Made by a program: the position numbers and the translations under genes. From contig NC_133327.1 in the NCBI RefSeq assembly GCF_042186555.1, positions 100,420,353-100,484,352 on the forward strand: 64,000 nt of DNA, given 5' to 3'. Below are positions 44,227 through 56,255 of this stretch, in pieces (position 1 is the first letter of the stretch; each line of letters begins with the position of its first letter). Below the pieces are notes generated by a model. That model made no database searches. It had not been told where the DNA came from and worked only from the letters and a program-made list of their open reading frames with translations. This DNA is from Aquarana catesbeiana. Its lineage: Eukaryota > Chordata > Amphibia > Anura > Ranidae.

Positions 44227-44651
44227 GAAACGCTTGTGAACTCTTACAAATGGCTCCTAAAGTGAAATTTGAAAAATAGGAAGACCTCCACCCATGCCTC
44301 ATCCAAATTCTCTAGTATATACACAATTTGCAAGAACCAGTCCTGCTAGTCATGGATTTTACTGGCGCCCACATGAGACGGAATCCAATTTACATAAAAA
44401 ATATATCAATCTTTATTTACAACATTTAAAAATAAAACGGTGGATGAAATACATGCACCTCCACTCTCCAAGTTCGGAGTACCAGCCTAGTAGTAGGAGG
44501 TTTGTAAAGTTGGTACTATATGGGACCTTTGTATCATTTTGAGGCGTCATTTCACAGTAAACTCATATTTAAACAACCAGAGGACAGAATGCACATTTGG
44601 CTGCTATCAGACCTCCCACCACTGCACCTCAGAGGCACAGTGAAGCGCATT
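44227..44651. other. Unassigned spacer
   Basis: No gene or clear repeat structure is visible between the MITE and the CR1 tail. Confidence 0.35.
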
Positions 44652-47600
44652 GCATAGTTACATAGTTACATAGTTACATAGTAGGTGAGGTTGAAAAAAG
44701 ACACAAGTCCATCAAGTCCAACCTATGTGTGTGATTATGTGTCAGTATTTCATTACATATCCCTGTATGTTGCGGTCATTCAGGTGATTATCTAATAGTT
44801 TCTTGAAGCTTTCAATGCTCCCCGCTGAGACCACCGCCTGTGGAAGGGAATTCCACATCCTTGCTGCTCTTACAGTAAAGAACCCTCTACGTAGTTTAAG
44901 GTTAAACCTCTTTTCTTCTAATTGTAATGAGTGGCCACAAGTCTTATTAAACTCTCTTCTGCGAAAAAGTTTTATCCCTATTGTGGGGTCACCAGTACAG
45001 TATTTGTAAATTGAAATCATATCCCCTCTCAAGCGTCTCTTCTCCAGAGAGAATAAGTTCAGTGCTCGCAACCTTTCCTCATAACTAAGATCCTCCAGAC
45101 CCTTTATTAGCTTTGTTGCCCTTCTTTGTACTCGCTCCATTTCCAGTACATCCCTCCTGAGGACTGGTGCCCAGAACTGGACAGCATACTCCAGGTGCGG
45201 CCGGACCAGAGTCTTGTAGAGCGGGAGAATTATCGTTTTATCTCTGGAGTTGATCCCCCTTTTAATGCATGCCAATATTCTGTTTGCTTTATTAGCAGCA
45301 GCTTGGCATTGCATGCCATTGCTGAGCCTATCATCTACTAGGACCCCCAGGTCCTTTTCCATCCTAGATTCCCCCAGAGGTTCTCCCCCCAGTGTATAGA
45401 TTGCATTCATATTTTTGCCACCCAAATGCATTATTTTACATTTTTCTACATTGAACCTCATTTGCCATGTAGTCGCCCACCCCATTAATTTGTTCAGGTC
45501 TTTTTGCAAGGTTTCCACATCCTGCGGAGAAGTTATCGCCCTGCTTAGCTTAGTATCGTCTGCAAATACAGAGATTGAACTGTTTATCCCATCCTCCAGG
45601 TCGTTTATAAACAAATTAAATAGGATTGGTCCCAGCACAGAACCCTGGGAAACCCCACTACCCACCCCTGACCATTCTGAGTACTCCCCATTTATCACCA
45701 CCCTCTGAACACGCCCTTGTAGCCAGTTTTCAATCCATGTACTCACCCTATGGTCCATGCCAACGGACCTTTTTTTGTACAGTAAACGTTTATGGGGAAC
45801 TGTGTCAAATGCTTTTGCAAAATCCAGATACACCACGTCTACGGCCCTTCCTTTATCTAGATGGCAACTCACCTCCTCATAGAAGGTTAATAGATTGGTT
45901 TGGCAAGAACGATTCTTCATGAATCCATGCTGATTACTGCTAATGATATCATTCTTATTACTAAAATCTTGTATATAGTCCCTTATCATCCCCTCCAAGA
46001 GTTTACATACTATTGATGTTAGGCTAACTGGTCTGTAATTCCCAGGGATGTTTTTTGGGCCCTTTTTAAATATTGGTGCTACATTGGCTTTTCTCCAATC
46101 AGCTGGTACCATTCCAGTCAATAGACTGTCTGTAAAAATTAGGAACAACGGTCTGGCAATCACCTGACTGAGTTCCCTAAGTACCCTCGGATGCAAGCCA
46201 TCTGGTCCCGGTGATTTATTAATGTTAAGTTTCTCAAGTCTAATTTTAATTCTGTCCTCTGTTAACCATGTAGGTGCTTCCTGTGTTGTGTCATGAGGAT
46301 AAACACTGCAGTTTTGGTTACTGAAGCCCCCCGATTCACTCGTGAATACTGAGGTGAAGAATAAATTCAATACCTTTGCCATCTCCCCACCCTTTGTAAC
46401 CAGATGTCCTTCCTCATTCTTTATGGGGCCAATATGGTCTGTCCTCCCTTTTTTACTGTTTACATACTTAAAGAATTTCTTGGGATTTTTTTTGCTCTCC
46501 TCCGCTATGTGTCTTTCATGTTCTATCTTAGCCGTCCTAATTGCACCCTTACATTTCTTATTGCATTCTTTATAAAGTCTGAATGCTGAGGATGATCCCT
46601 CCACCTTGTATTTTTTGAAGGCCTTCTCCTTTGCTTTTATATGCATTTTTACATTGGAGTTAAGCCATCCAGGATTTTTGTTCGCTCTTTTAAATTTATT
46701 ACCCAATGGGATACATTGGCTAATGCCCTAATTTAATATGCTCTTAAAGCAAACCCATCTCTCCTCCGTATTCTTTGTTCCTAATATTTTATCCCAATTT
46801 ATGCCTTTTAGCAAGGTTTGTAGTTTAGGGTTGGCTCTTTTGAAATTCAGTGCCTTTGTGTTCCCTTCATGTTTCCTATTTGTGTGATTTATACTGAAAC
46901 TAATTGACCTGTGATCGCTGTTACCTAAATTGCCCCGTATTTCCACATCTGTGATCAGGTCTGTATTGTTGGAAATCAGTAGATCTAGTAATGTTTTATT
47001 TCTAGTTGGTGCGTCTACCATCTGACCCATAAAATTGTCCTGCAAGACATTAAGGAACTGGCGAGCCTTAAATGAATGCGCGGTTCCCTCCGCCCAGTCT
47101 ATGTCTGGATAATTAAAATCCCCCATTATGATAACACTTCCCATCCTTGCTGCTAATCCAATTTGTGATAGGAGATCCGTCTCCACTTCCTCCCTCAGGT
47201 TAGGGGGCCTATAGCATACTCCCAGTATTATTTTCCCCTTAGCTTCATCCCTTTGGAGCTCTACCCATAAGGATTCCACCTCCTCACTAGCTCCCTCAGT
47301 GATGTCATCTCTCACATTCACTTGTACATTATTCTTGATATATAGGCATACCCCTCCCCCTTTTTTATCCTCTCTATCCTTGCGGTATAGGGTATACCCT
47401 TGAATGTTTGCCAGCCAATCATGAGAGCTGTTGAGCCAGGTCTCTGAAATTCCCACAAAATCCAAATCCTCCTTGTACAACAGTATCTCTAGTTCACCCA
47501 TCTTGTCCGCCATGCTCCTGGCATTGGTGAACATGCCACATAGTTTAGACTGGTCGCATATTGTCCCCGTATTGGGTGTTTCAAGATTGCAACTAGGACT

Positions 47601-47700
47601 TGCTACTATACTCACCTTGTGTTTTTGTGCTTTGGTTAACCTACCACTAATGCCCCCAATACTACCCTCTGGAATATCCTCCACGCTGGCTATCACTGTC
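44652..47700 (-). pseudogene. CR1-like LINE ORF2, almost complete, one in-frame stop
   Basis: The minus-strand frame runs from 47696 to 44742 with a single TAG at 46730-46728; the parts on either side are in the same frame, about 985 codons. The first third is an APE-type endonuclease: MFTNARSMADKM, ISETWL, GVCYRPPN, MGDFNYPDIDW, NSDHRSI. The rest is the reverse transcriptase: KSPGPDGLHPRVL, NYRPVSLTS, YLDFAKAFDTVPH (motif A), SGVSQGSVLGPILF (motif B) and FADDTKL (motif C), then the thumb and C-terminal region. The 3' end has three octamer units (CTATGTAA type) at 44655-44680, the tail form of CR1/L2 LINEs. ORF1 and the 5' UTR are missing, so the copy is 5'-truncated and inactive, though recent enough to keep its frame. 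Confidence 0.9.
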
Positions 47701-47914
47701 TCTGGACCCTCCCCCCCATCGCCCCCATCGCCTTAGTTTAATTAGTAACATTGCGATGTTGCCACGATTGTAGTTGCGATTTTGTGGTGACAATCGCAGC
47801 AAATTGCAATGCGATTGGGGTGTCATTAAGAAGTAAGTCCCACATTTCGCTGTGATTTGGAATCACGCTGATTCCGCATGTGGTTCAAATTGACTAGGTG
47901 TTAATGGAGTCTAA

Positions 47915-48297
47915 TGGCGCTTACACACGACCGGACTTTCTGGCAGAAAAGGTCCGACGGAAGGATTCCGTCTGACATTCCGACCGTGTGTGGGCTTTTC
48001 TGTCGAAAAATCTGACAGACCTTAGAAATAGAACGTTTCGAATCTTTCCGACGGACTCGATTCCTAACGAAAAAAAACGTTCGTCTGTATGCTAGTCCGA
48101 CGGACCGAAAACAATGCTAGGGCAGCTATTGGCTACCGGCTATTGAACTCCTTTTCTAGTCCGGTCATACGTCATCACGTTCGAAATGATCGGACTTTGG
48201 TGGGGTCGTGTATAGGCAAGACAGTTTCGTCTGGAACTCCGTCGAAAAGACCTTCGGAGTTCGGTCCAACGAGAAGTCCGCTCGTGTGTACGCGGCA
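47915..48297. mobile_element. Harbinger-type MITE, complete
   Basis: The ends TGGCGCTTACACACGACCGG and CTCGTGTGTACGCGGCA are inverted and flanked by TAA (47912-47914 and 48298-48300). The interior shares CTGTATGCTAGTCCGACGGA with the left subterminal region of the 16-kb Harbinger (about 5101-5120). That supports a deletion-derivative relationship. Confidence 0.85.
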
Positions 48298-48724
48298 TAA
48301 GTGTTTCCTTTGCAGTAGATTTATTTCTTTGTTCACTCATTAATATATATTTTTTCTGCGTTATTGTTGTTTCATATCATTTTATTATTGGGGTTCCTGT
48401 ACATCTGTATTAAATATTCCCCACCCAGCCAGGTGTTTCAGAGTGTGTAATGCTATTTTCAGAGTCATAGGTACAGGAACAGATCAAGTAGCCTTCGGGG
48501 GTTAGCACTACACAACATTTTAAAACAAAAGTGAGAGAAAGGGGCATAAAAATGGGCATAAAAATTGAGAGTGAGGGGGAGATGGGCGGAGCAGACATGC
48601 ATTGTTAGAGCTCCGCACCGCTGAGGAGAGAAGAGAAGGACAAAGCGGAGCCTGCAGGCTCAAAAGGTATCCATTTGAACCTTTTTGCCCCAGGGAACAA
48701 ACTGTGAAAGTTTGGGCAGGAAAT

Positions 48725-49792
48725 ATGGTACTGGGAGGAAACCGTGGCAGAAATAAAAATCACCTCACAAAGAGCTCACAGGCACTCACTGCAACTAAAG
48801 CAGCTCCAGTCACCTCACAAGATACAGCATCAGGGCGCTCTCACAGACAGAAAATGTCACAGCAAGACTCTCCATTTGAGTCAGATACAGAACAAATCCT
48901 CTCACAAACTTCTCCACAAGCCTCCTCAGCATCCCCAGTAATATTATTACAATTTGAAAAGATGCTTCATAAGGCTTTAAAACAAACCTCAGACTAAATA
49001 ACAAAAAGCCTAACCAAAGAAATAAGAGAGCTGGGAAACCGCACCGCAGCCTTAGAAATAAAAATGGATGAAATTGAAATTACAACCCAAGTAAATATAA
49101 CAGAATTGAAACAATTAAAAGAAGAGAATTTAATACTTCAAACTAAGCTCGAAGATTACGAAAATAGAGCCAGACGTTCAAACTTGCGCATAAGGGGAAT
49201 ACCTGAAACTGTGACAGACCTGCAATCTACTATTACTGCTCTATTACAAGAACTAAAGCCAGATATCCCTATTGAACGTTTAGAACTGGACAGAGTACAC
49301 AGAGCCCTCACAGCCAAAAAGAAAGATGGACCCCCACGTGATATAATCACAAAATTTCATTATTACAGAACGAAAGAACAAATACTAATTGCTGCAAGAG
49401 AAAAAAAGGAACTTAATTTTCAAGGACACAATTATCAAATTTTTGCTGACCTATCCCAACTTACTTTTACTAAAAGACGATCCATGAAACCCCAACTAAT
49501 GGAACTGCAATGCCACAACATTATGTATCAATGGGGCTTCCCCTTTTCAGTCAGATTTAACTACCAAGGTACAATTTACAGAAGCAGATCAGCAGATGAA
49601 CTACAACAAACCCTTTTAAAAATAAATCTGACAGAACCCACAAGCAGCAACTCTCCCACACGCAGAAGAATGGCATCATCTTCACCTTCAGGCAGCACCC
49701 AGAAAATATCAGAACAAAATGAGAATCATCATTCTCACAAAAGAGGCCGTTATGCCACATCATCCATGGACCAAGAAGATTCAATGGACTGA
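48725..49792 (+). pseudogene. L1 ORF1 (RNA-binding chaperone), one premature stop
   Basis: Starting at ATG 48725 (MVLGGNRGRNKNHL), the frame meets TAA at 48995-48997. It then continues in the same frame through a coiled coil (NITELKQLKEENLILQTKLE, DYENRARRSNLRIRGIPE) to 49792. ENRARRSNLRIRGIPE is the signature entering the RNA-recognition domain of L1 ORF1 proteins, and the C-terminal domain follows (RVHRAL, FHYYRTKEQIL, QIFADLSQLT). The tail is Ser/His-rich. In the family the protein forms trimers that coat LINE RNA. A single nonsense change disables this copy. Total about 355 codons, normal length. Confidence 0.88.
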
Positions 49793-50738
49793 CATCCTAA
49801 TTCCTGATATCTCTTCATTTATTATACTAAGAGATGGTTCTCTATAAAAAACCTGTATTTATAACTGAATGTAACTGCATTCTGATAGACACACACTTTG
49901 TGGGATCATGTTACATTCCAGTTATATTTCTTATTACTTCTGATTCATATAGCCTTAGAATATATAAGTGAAATAAGGAAATTCTTCTTCAGTTATATAT
50001 TATCAGGTAATAACAATAGATTTATTACTTTTTAGGACAAATATGTTCAATAATCCAGAAATAATGGAAGATTTTTCTTTCTTTTCTTAAAACAAATATA
50101 TTATTACCTAACTAGTTCCTAGAATTATGTTTTTGTCTATTCTAATCTGAAGCAATACAACCTCAATTTTATGAGTTAACATATCTAAACAGTTACATAT
50201 GAATAAAATATGTAATTGTTTACTCTAAAAGGGTTAAAATCCCAAAATAATTCAAACTATCTTCATCAATACCAAAGTTATTAACAGTACCTTTCTAACT
50301 GAATTATTTAGCCTAGGGCAAGACTAACCATATACAACCACCCTGGAATAAATAATTTCAACAAAAACTATATTCTGCACTCCAATTAATGAAACATCAT
50401 TTTGATGTCTTTTGACATAGCACTTCTCTCCTGTAAGCGGAAGATCCGTGTACCCCCATTAGTCCTCCTCATTCTCCCAACCATATTATGTGGGAGAGTG
50501 ACGAAGGCACTTATTCCCCTGAGAGAGATATTTACTCTCTTTCACAGGTAAAATGTGATTACTTGCAAAAAATTATTTATACAATGTATCATCTAATCTC
50601 ATATGTTTTTTGTTTACTCTTTACTCCAGAATTCACTGGTTTCTTTTCTACCTATTCATCTCTTCAGTCCACACAGGTTGATCTGCTCAGTCAGCTCTGC
50701 ATAACAAAAAGTAAGTCAAAACTATTTGATCTGTTGCC
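49793..50738 (+). other. Long inter-ORF spacer of the L1
   Basis: 946 bp of AT-rich sequence separate ORF1 from ORF2. It contains short frames only, including one at 50488-50751 that overlaps the ORF2 start and has no known domain. I see no sign of another insertion. Confidence 0.55.
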
Positions 50739-53700
50739 ATGGCACCACTGAATATACTTTCCCTGAATGTTCAGGGAATAAATGTCCCTCAAAAAAGGAC
50801 CAAAGCCTTCCGTACTTTTCATAACAAGAAGGCTCACATAGTATGCCTCCAAGAAACACACTTCACCAAAGATTCTACTCCAAAATATATTTCTCCTTTT
50901 TATCAACAAATTTACACGGCTTCTGCCTGTACCAAGCAAAGAGGAACTCTAATTGCATTTCACCGATCCACACCATTCACCTTATCATCAGAAATTAAAG
51001 ACCCAGAAGGTAGATACCTGATACTCATGGGTTATATAATGGATACAGCAATCACGGTGATTTCCTACTACGCTCCTAACAAACAACCTACATCATTCCT
51101 CTCACATATATTACAAGTGATTAATACACACAAAATAGGAACAGTGATAATGTGCGGGGATTCGAACCAGGTCCTCCTCCCATTTCTAGATAAATCACCT
51201 TTTACACTATCCAAAATAACCTCTAGATTACCTTTTTCTCAACTTCTTTCCAAATACAATCTGGTAGATTCGTGGAGAGAAAGTAACCCAATGAAAAAGA
51301 AATTCACTTATTTCTCACACCCTCATCAAACCTTCACCAGAATAGATCATATTTTTCTAACAATAGGAATGATACCAGAAATTATTGCATCAGATATAAT
51401 TCCGATTCCGTGGTCTGACCATAATGCAGTATACACTACTATAGCCTCAGCCATACCAAAAGCGCATGACCCAACGTGGTACTTACTGGACGTAATGCTC
51501 AAACACCCACTACATCAGATGGCCATTGAACAAGCTTTAAAGGAATACATATCAATTAATAATACAACAGACATCTCCCCAATAACACTGTGGGAAGCTC
51601 ATAAGCCTGTCTTGCGTGGTACAATACAAAGACAAATGGCACTATTTAAACGGGAACGCAAAAATCTAGCAAAAAAACTAGAACTCAATTTTAATGCAGC
51701 CTACATATCATTTCAAGATAATCCATCTCAGAGTACAAAATCTCATCTGGAAAAATCTAGATTGGAATATGATTTATTTCTCACTGAGTCAGTTGATAAA
51801 TCCCTCAAACGCTCCAAACACAATTTCTACATGAATACAAACAAACCAGGTACATATTTGGCTCGGGCATTAAATTCAACTAGCAAATCTTTCAAACCAA
51901 TACGTTTGAAATTATCAAAAAATGTTTACACTTGTAATCCAGTTAAAATAGTCCATAAATTTCACTCACATCTCGCAACTTTATACAAGACAAACAATGA
52001 ATTTAATCCTACAGAGGCTGAATCCTTCTTCTCAAAAATAACCTTACCTGAGTTATCTCAGAATCAAAAAAGCAGTTTGGATGAGCCTATAACTATAGAT
52101 GAAGTTGCTAACGCCATAAAAGACCTAAAACTTAACAAAAGACCAGGCCCAGACGGCTACTCGGCTTTATACTATAAAACATTCTCAGAAATACTCTCTC
52201 CCATTCTCACTGAAACTTTTAACAAACTTCTAGATGGACATTCTTTTCGGCAAGAAACACTAATGGCAATTGTTTGTATGATCCCAAAACCCCTTTCTGA
52301 TGATACTTCCTGTGTGAATTATCGGCCTATCTCTCTGTTAAACCTCGATATTAAATTATTAGCAAAAATAATAGCAAAACGCCTCAATAGCATTATAGGA
52401 AAATTAATACATAGAGATCAAGTAGGCTTCATGCCAAATAGACAGGCAGGCCATAATATACGCAGGGCAGTGTTATTGGCACATATTGCTAAAAAACAGA
52501 AAATCCCTTTATGTTTTCTATCTCTCGATATTAAGAGGGCATTTGACACAGTATCCTGGCAATATATGCAATATTCATTACAAAAATGGGGTTTTGGACC
52601 CCACTTTTTAACATGGATCAAAGCATTATATAATAAACCCAAAGCCTATATAAAATATGCTGGATACAAATCTGATGCCTTTAATATCGAAAGAGGTACC
52701 CGACAGGGTTGCCCATTATCTCCCTTATTATTTGCCCTTATACTCGAACCCATGGCCCAATACATCAGAACAAACCAAACTATAACTGGCATTGAAGTAG
52801 GAGGTATTACACACAAATTATGTATATTTGCAGACGATATATTACTTTTTCTATCATCACCACAGGTCTCTGGTCCTAACTTAATACAGCTCTTGATGGA
52901 TTTGCAGCCCTATCCGGCCTTATGATTAATCCTAAGAAATGCCTAGTGCTTAATATTTCACTCACAAACATGGAATTGATCCTGGCTAGGGCTGCACTCC
53001 CATTCACATGGGCAGAAAAATCAATCCCATATCTTGGAATTCATTTAACAGCATCTCATTCTGACTTATTCTCAACCAATTATCCTCCTGTATTAAGACA
53101 GATCACAAATCTAATAAAACAATGGTCGCAACTTCCTTTATCCTGGATAGGGAAGATTAATGCATTCAAAATGACTATTCTACCCAAATTGCTTTATCTA
53201 TTCAGAGTCCTCCCTATTCCAATTCCTTCCTATTTTTTGAGAATAGTACAAAAAAGAGCAACTTCGTTTATATGGGGCTCTTCTAAACCACGTATACCTA
53301 TACACACACTACATCTTCCCAAAAATAAAGGAGGCCTGGGATATCCTAATTTTACTAACTACTACAGAGCAGCACATTTGGCCAGTCTGTCCAAATACCA
53401 TGCAAAACAGGAAATGCCATTATGGGTATTTATAGAGGCTTCAGAAAATGACCCTCTATTAATATCAAATTTATTATGGCTTGATCCTAAAGACCGCTTT
53501 AAAATTCATAATCCCATAACTAAACACTTCTTATCTCTCTGTGATAAGCTAAAAACCAAATATCAGTTACAATCTCCACACAATCCTCTCCTTTCTTTTA
53601 TCAGAAATCCGGCCTTTTATCCGGCATGGATCTACCCAAATTCTTTTAAAGCTTGGACAACATCAGGCATTCAGACACTAAATGACTTCATAGCATCTAA

Positions 53701-54529
53701 ATCATTCCTTTCATTCCCATCGCTTAGAGAAAAATATGATCTACCAAACTCTGAGATATTTAGATATCTCCAAATCAAAAATTTCTATACACCATTCCTA
53801 AAGGGGGATAGACCATTATCCCAATTATCCATTTTTGAATCAATCTGTACAAAAGATCCATTTGCTAAAAGTACAATTTCATCACTATATAATCAATTAT
53901 ATGGAGTAGCAAATCTTAATAGACCCTCTTAAGTTCAGAGGTGGGAGGAGGACCTGGGACGAACTTTAGAAGACACGGACTGGTCTAACATATGGCTCAC
54001 ATCTAAGTCATCTTCACCCAACATCTTAGCACTGGAGACAAATTATAAAGTCCTAACTCGCTGGTACCTTGTACCCGCTAGAGTGGCAAAATATTCACCT
54101 AATACCTCAGCTCTTTGTTTTCGAGGATGCCCAGAAATAGGCACATATTTACACATATGGTGGACGTGCCCAGTAATCCAAACCTTCTGGAAGGAAGTCT
54201 TCGTGATTGCATCTAAAATATTTAAAAAAATAATACAACCAGATCCATATTTAACTTTACTTAATCTAAAACCGGAATGGTTAACACTCTCTCAATTCAA
54301 ACTTATGATCCAACTAATAACGGCTGCAAAACAAACAGTGGCCAAGGCATGGAAATCTCCTACATTGGTACTAGCAGAAACAATTCACAGAATGAATAAT
54401 ACAATGTCCCATGCTAAGATGGTAGCCATCGATCAAAATCAAATTCCAAAATTTGAAAAACTTTGGCATCCTTGGATAAAACAACAGTTCCTGTCAAACT
54501 TCAATGACTCTGTCCTGTTGCCATGGTAA
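50739..54529 (+). pseudogene. L1 ORF2 (endonuclease + reverse transcriptase), one frameshift, one stop
   Basis: ATG 50739 begins a complete APE-type endonuclease: LSLNVQGIN, CLQETHF, VISYYAPN, MCGDSNQ (usual GDFN), RIDHIFL, WSDHNAV. The reverse transcriptase follows: RPGPDGYSALYYK, NYRPISLLN, HRDQVGFMPNRQ, FLSLDIKRAFDTV (motif A), RQGCPLSPLLFALILEPMA (motif B), FADDILLF (motif C). A one-base frameshift near 52890-52920 moves the reading to the frame containing LSGLMINPKKC. A TAA at 53930-53932 interrupts before the C-terminal part (RWYLVPARVAKYS), which holds CFRGC ... HIWWTCP and ends at 54529. All catalytic motifs remain visible. The protein would nick target DNA and copy its own RNA there. 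Confidence 0.92.
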
Positions 54530-54974
54530 CAGATTAAATGACTTACAGAGACACCCATTCTAAGGCTTCAAAGAGAACTAAAAAGTATAATAAACTGACG
54601 AGCGGGACAACCTTGTGGACCATACCTCTACCTTTCAACCCTTTTTCTTCTTTCTCTTTCCTTTTCTCCACCTTACGATTAAAGCTCATTATCAGAAATT
54701 ATTTGACCTATATACACTCTACTTGTAAACAATATGTATAGTAGGTATAAATCATTTAAATACCTACAAAAGTAACTAAGGAAATGATATATATCTTTAA
54801 TTTAGGTTTACGTGAACCCAATGTTTAATATTTGAAATTTCATGATATTTACCTATATAAACCCTACTGTAAAACAATGAGCTTACTTTATAGATCCTTG
54901 TAAACTTACTTTATGTATCTTTATAATATTGTATACTCAATAAACTTCTTTTGACAAGGAAAAATTGAGAGTGA

Positions 54975-55966
54975 ATCTAAACCCTCACCTTGCAAAACAA
55001 CCCATTTTGTTTAAAATAAAAATTAAAGGCAAAACATTTATGCATAATTATAAAAAAAAACAAACAAACATTATAAATACCTTTTTTCCCCCCTTTTTTA
55101 TAAGTGATCACATTCCACCTGTTCTCAGTTGTATAAGAGCTGGGGGGGGGGGGGGGGTAACAGAAGTACATTGGTCTTTCCAGGATGCAACACAAAGCAA
55201 ACAAGAGACTTTTTTTTATACAAGGACATGGTACAACAAGCACATAATAGGAATATGAAATGTTGGGTTTACATACTCTTGAAGGATTCAGGTAAAAGGT
55301 CATGTACAAACATAAATCTGGGGCAGTGTTCAACTGAAATCTTTAAACCAGCTGAAGATCACTAAAAAATTTATAGGGCCACATGTGGTCTAAAAAAATC
55401 AGTTTGATATGTCTTGTTTGTTTGAGTGTGTGTGAATGTATGTAATTTTATTTTTATATCATCATTCATCATGATTTTGATAGGATACATGTTTTTGGGA
55501 TTCATGTAGAAATCTCAAACCTTCTTAAAGTTTCCCTAACTATTTTTACAACTCAGTCACCTAGTATGGAACATTGACTAGGGTATTCCATGCAGTGATC
55601 TGTACAGATGTCCAAGCCTTCTAGAAAGCTAGCACTTGAAAGGTATTGAGACCTCCCAAAAACTGGCTGAGGATGGCCGAATCAGTTGGCTGTCTTCTCA
55701 CATCTATGGTCTTCCGTTGATATTATAACATGATGATGTATAATGTATATTATACTCAGTGGCAGCTGGCACCTACCCCCCATGGGTCGGTCGGCCGGGT
55801 CAATCGAACCCCAGGTCGGTCGGACGGCCAGTCCAGTAGCCAGCCCCGCACTTACCCCATCTATGGCTCAGGCAGCGTTTCCCTCCGGGGCGGCGGCTTC
55901 CCCTGCATTACGGTGCCCATGCGTCTCCTCCCTCCCTCTCGGCCAATATGATCGCTTCTCCTTTCG
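54975..55966. other. Unassigned sequence with small repeat pieces
   Basis: 55140-55157 is a G run. 55190-55285 is the inverse of part of 40730-40830. From 55759 the sequence CAGTGGCAGCTGGCACC resembles a hAT left end and is followed by GC-rich DNA, but I could not find its partner end. Confidence 0.4.
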
Positions 55967-56060
55967 GCCAATCAGGAAACAGGTCTTAAGACCCGCTTCC
56001 TGATTGGCTGGGAGGTGAATCAGTGTGACAAATGCGAATATTCATTCGCTATTGTCACAC
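55967..56060. repeat. Two adjacent near-palindromes
   Basis: 55967-56008 pairs GCCAATCAGGAA with TTCCTGATTGGC around GGTCTTAAGACC. 56023-56060 pairs TGTGACAA with TTGTCACA and GCGAAT with ATTCGC. Both could extrude as hairpins. They probably form the core of a non-autonomous transposon. Confidence 0.75.
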
Positions 56061-56149
56061 AACTGGGAGCCCACCCTTTTTTGAAGCCTAATAGAACTTC
56101 TGGCTCTAATCATGTGCTTAAAAAAAAAATTGGAATCCATGCGTCCGAA

Positions 56150-56255
56150 TTCTTGTTCAACAAAGCTTTGACAATAAAACCCAGAAGCTAATTGTTTACT
56201 ATGCACTGCTGCACCAGGTTCTGTGTGCACCAGTTTTAGTAGATCTCCCCCATAG
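56150..56255. mobile_element. Partial MITE related to 57676-57847
   Basis: It shares AAGCTTTGACAATAAAACC-type sequence, a GCACTGCTGCACCAG / GCAAAGCTGCACCAG block and CCAGTTTTAGTA near the right end with the complete copy downstream. The left half is lost. Confidence 0.55.

Larger units (their letters stand above)
48575..54959 (+). mobile_element. Near full-length Tx1/L1-like LINE with 15-bp TSD
   Basis: AAAAATTGAGAGTGA is present at 48560-48574 and 54960-54974, bounding a 6,385-bp element. The order is a short GC-rich 5' UTR (from GGGGGAGATGGGCGGAG), ORF1, a ~950-bp spacer, ORF2 and a 3' UTR with AATAAA (54939-54944) ending in CTTCTTTTGACAAGG rather than a long poly(A). ORF1 has one stop; ORF2 has one frameshift and one stop. 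The perfect duplication and few lesions point to a fairly recent insertion. Confidence 0.9.

Noticed and set aside
44652..44685. GTTACATA repeats as a telomere-like or CRISPR signal
   Set aside because: They are the octamer 3' tail of the CR1 LINE directly beside them.
48602..48724. Extension of L1 ORF1 upstream of ATG 48725
   Set aside because: The frame is open but begins with a TTG and has GC-rich 5' UTR character; the first ATG in frame is 48725.
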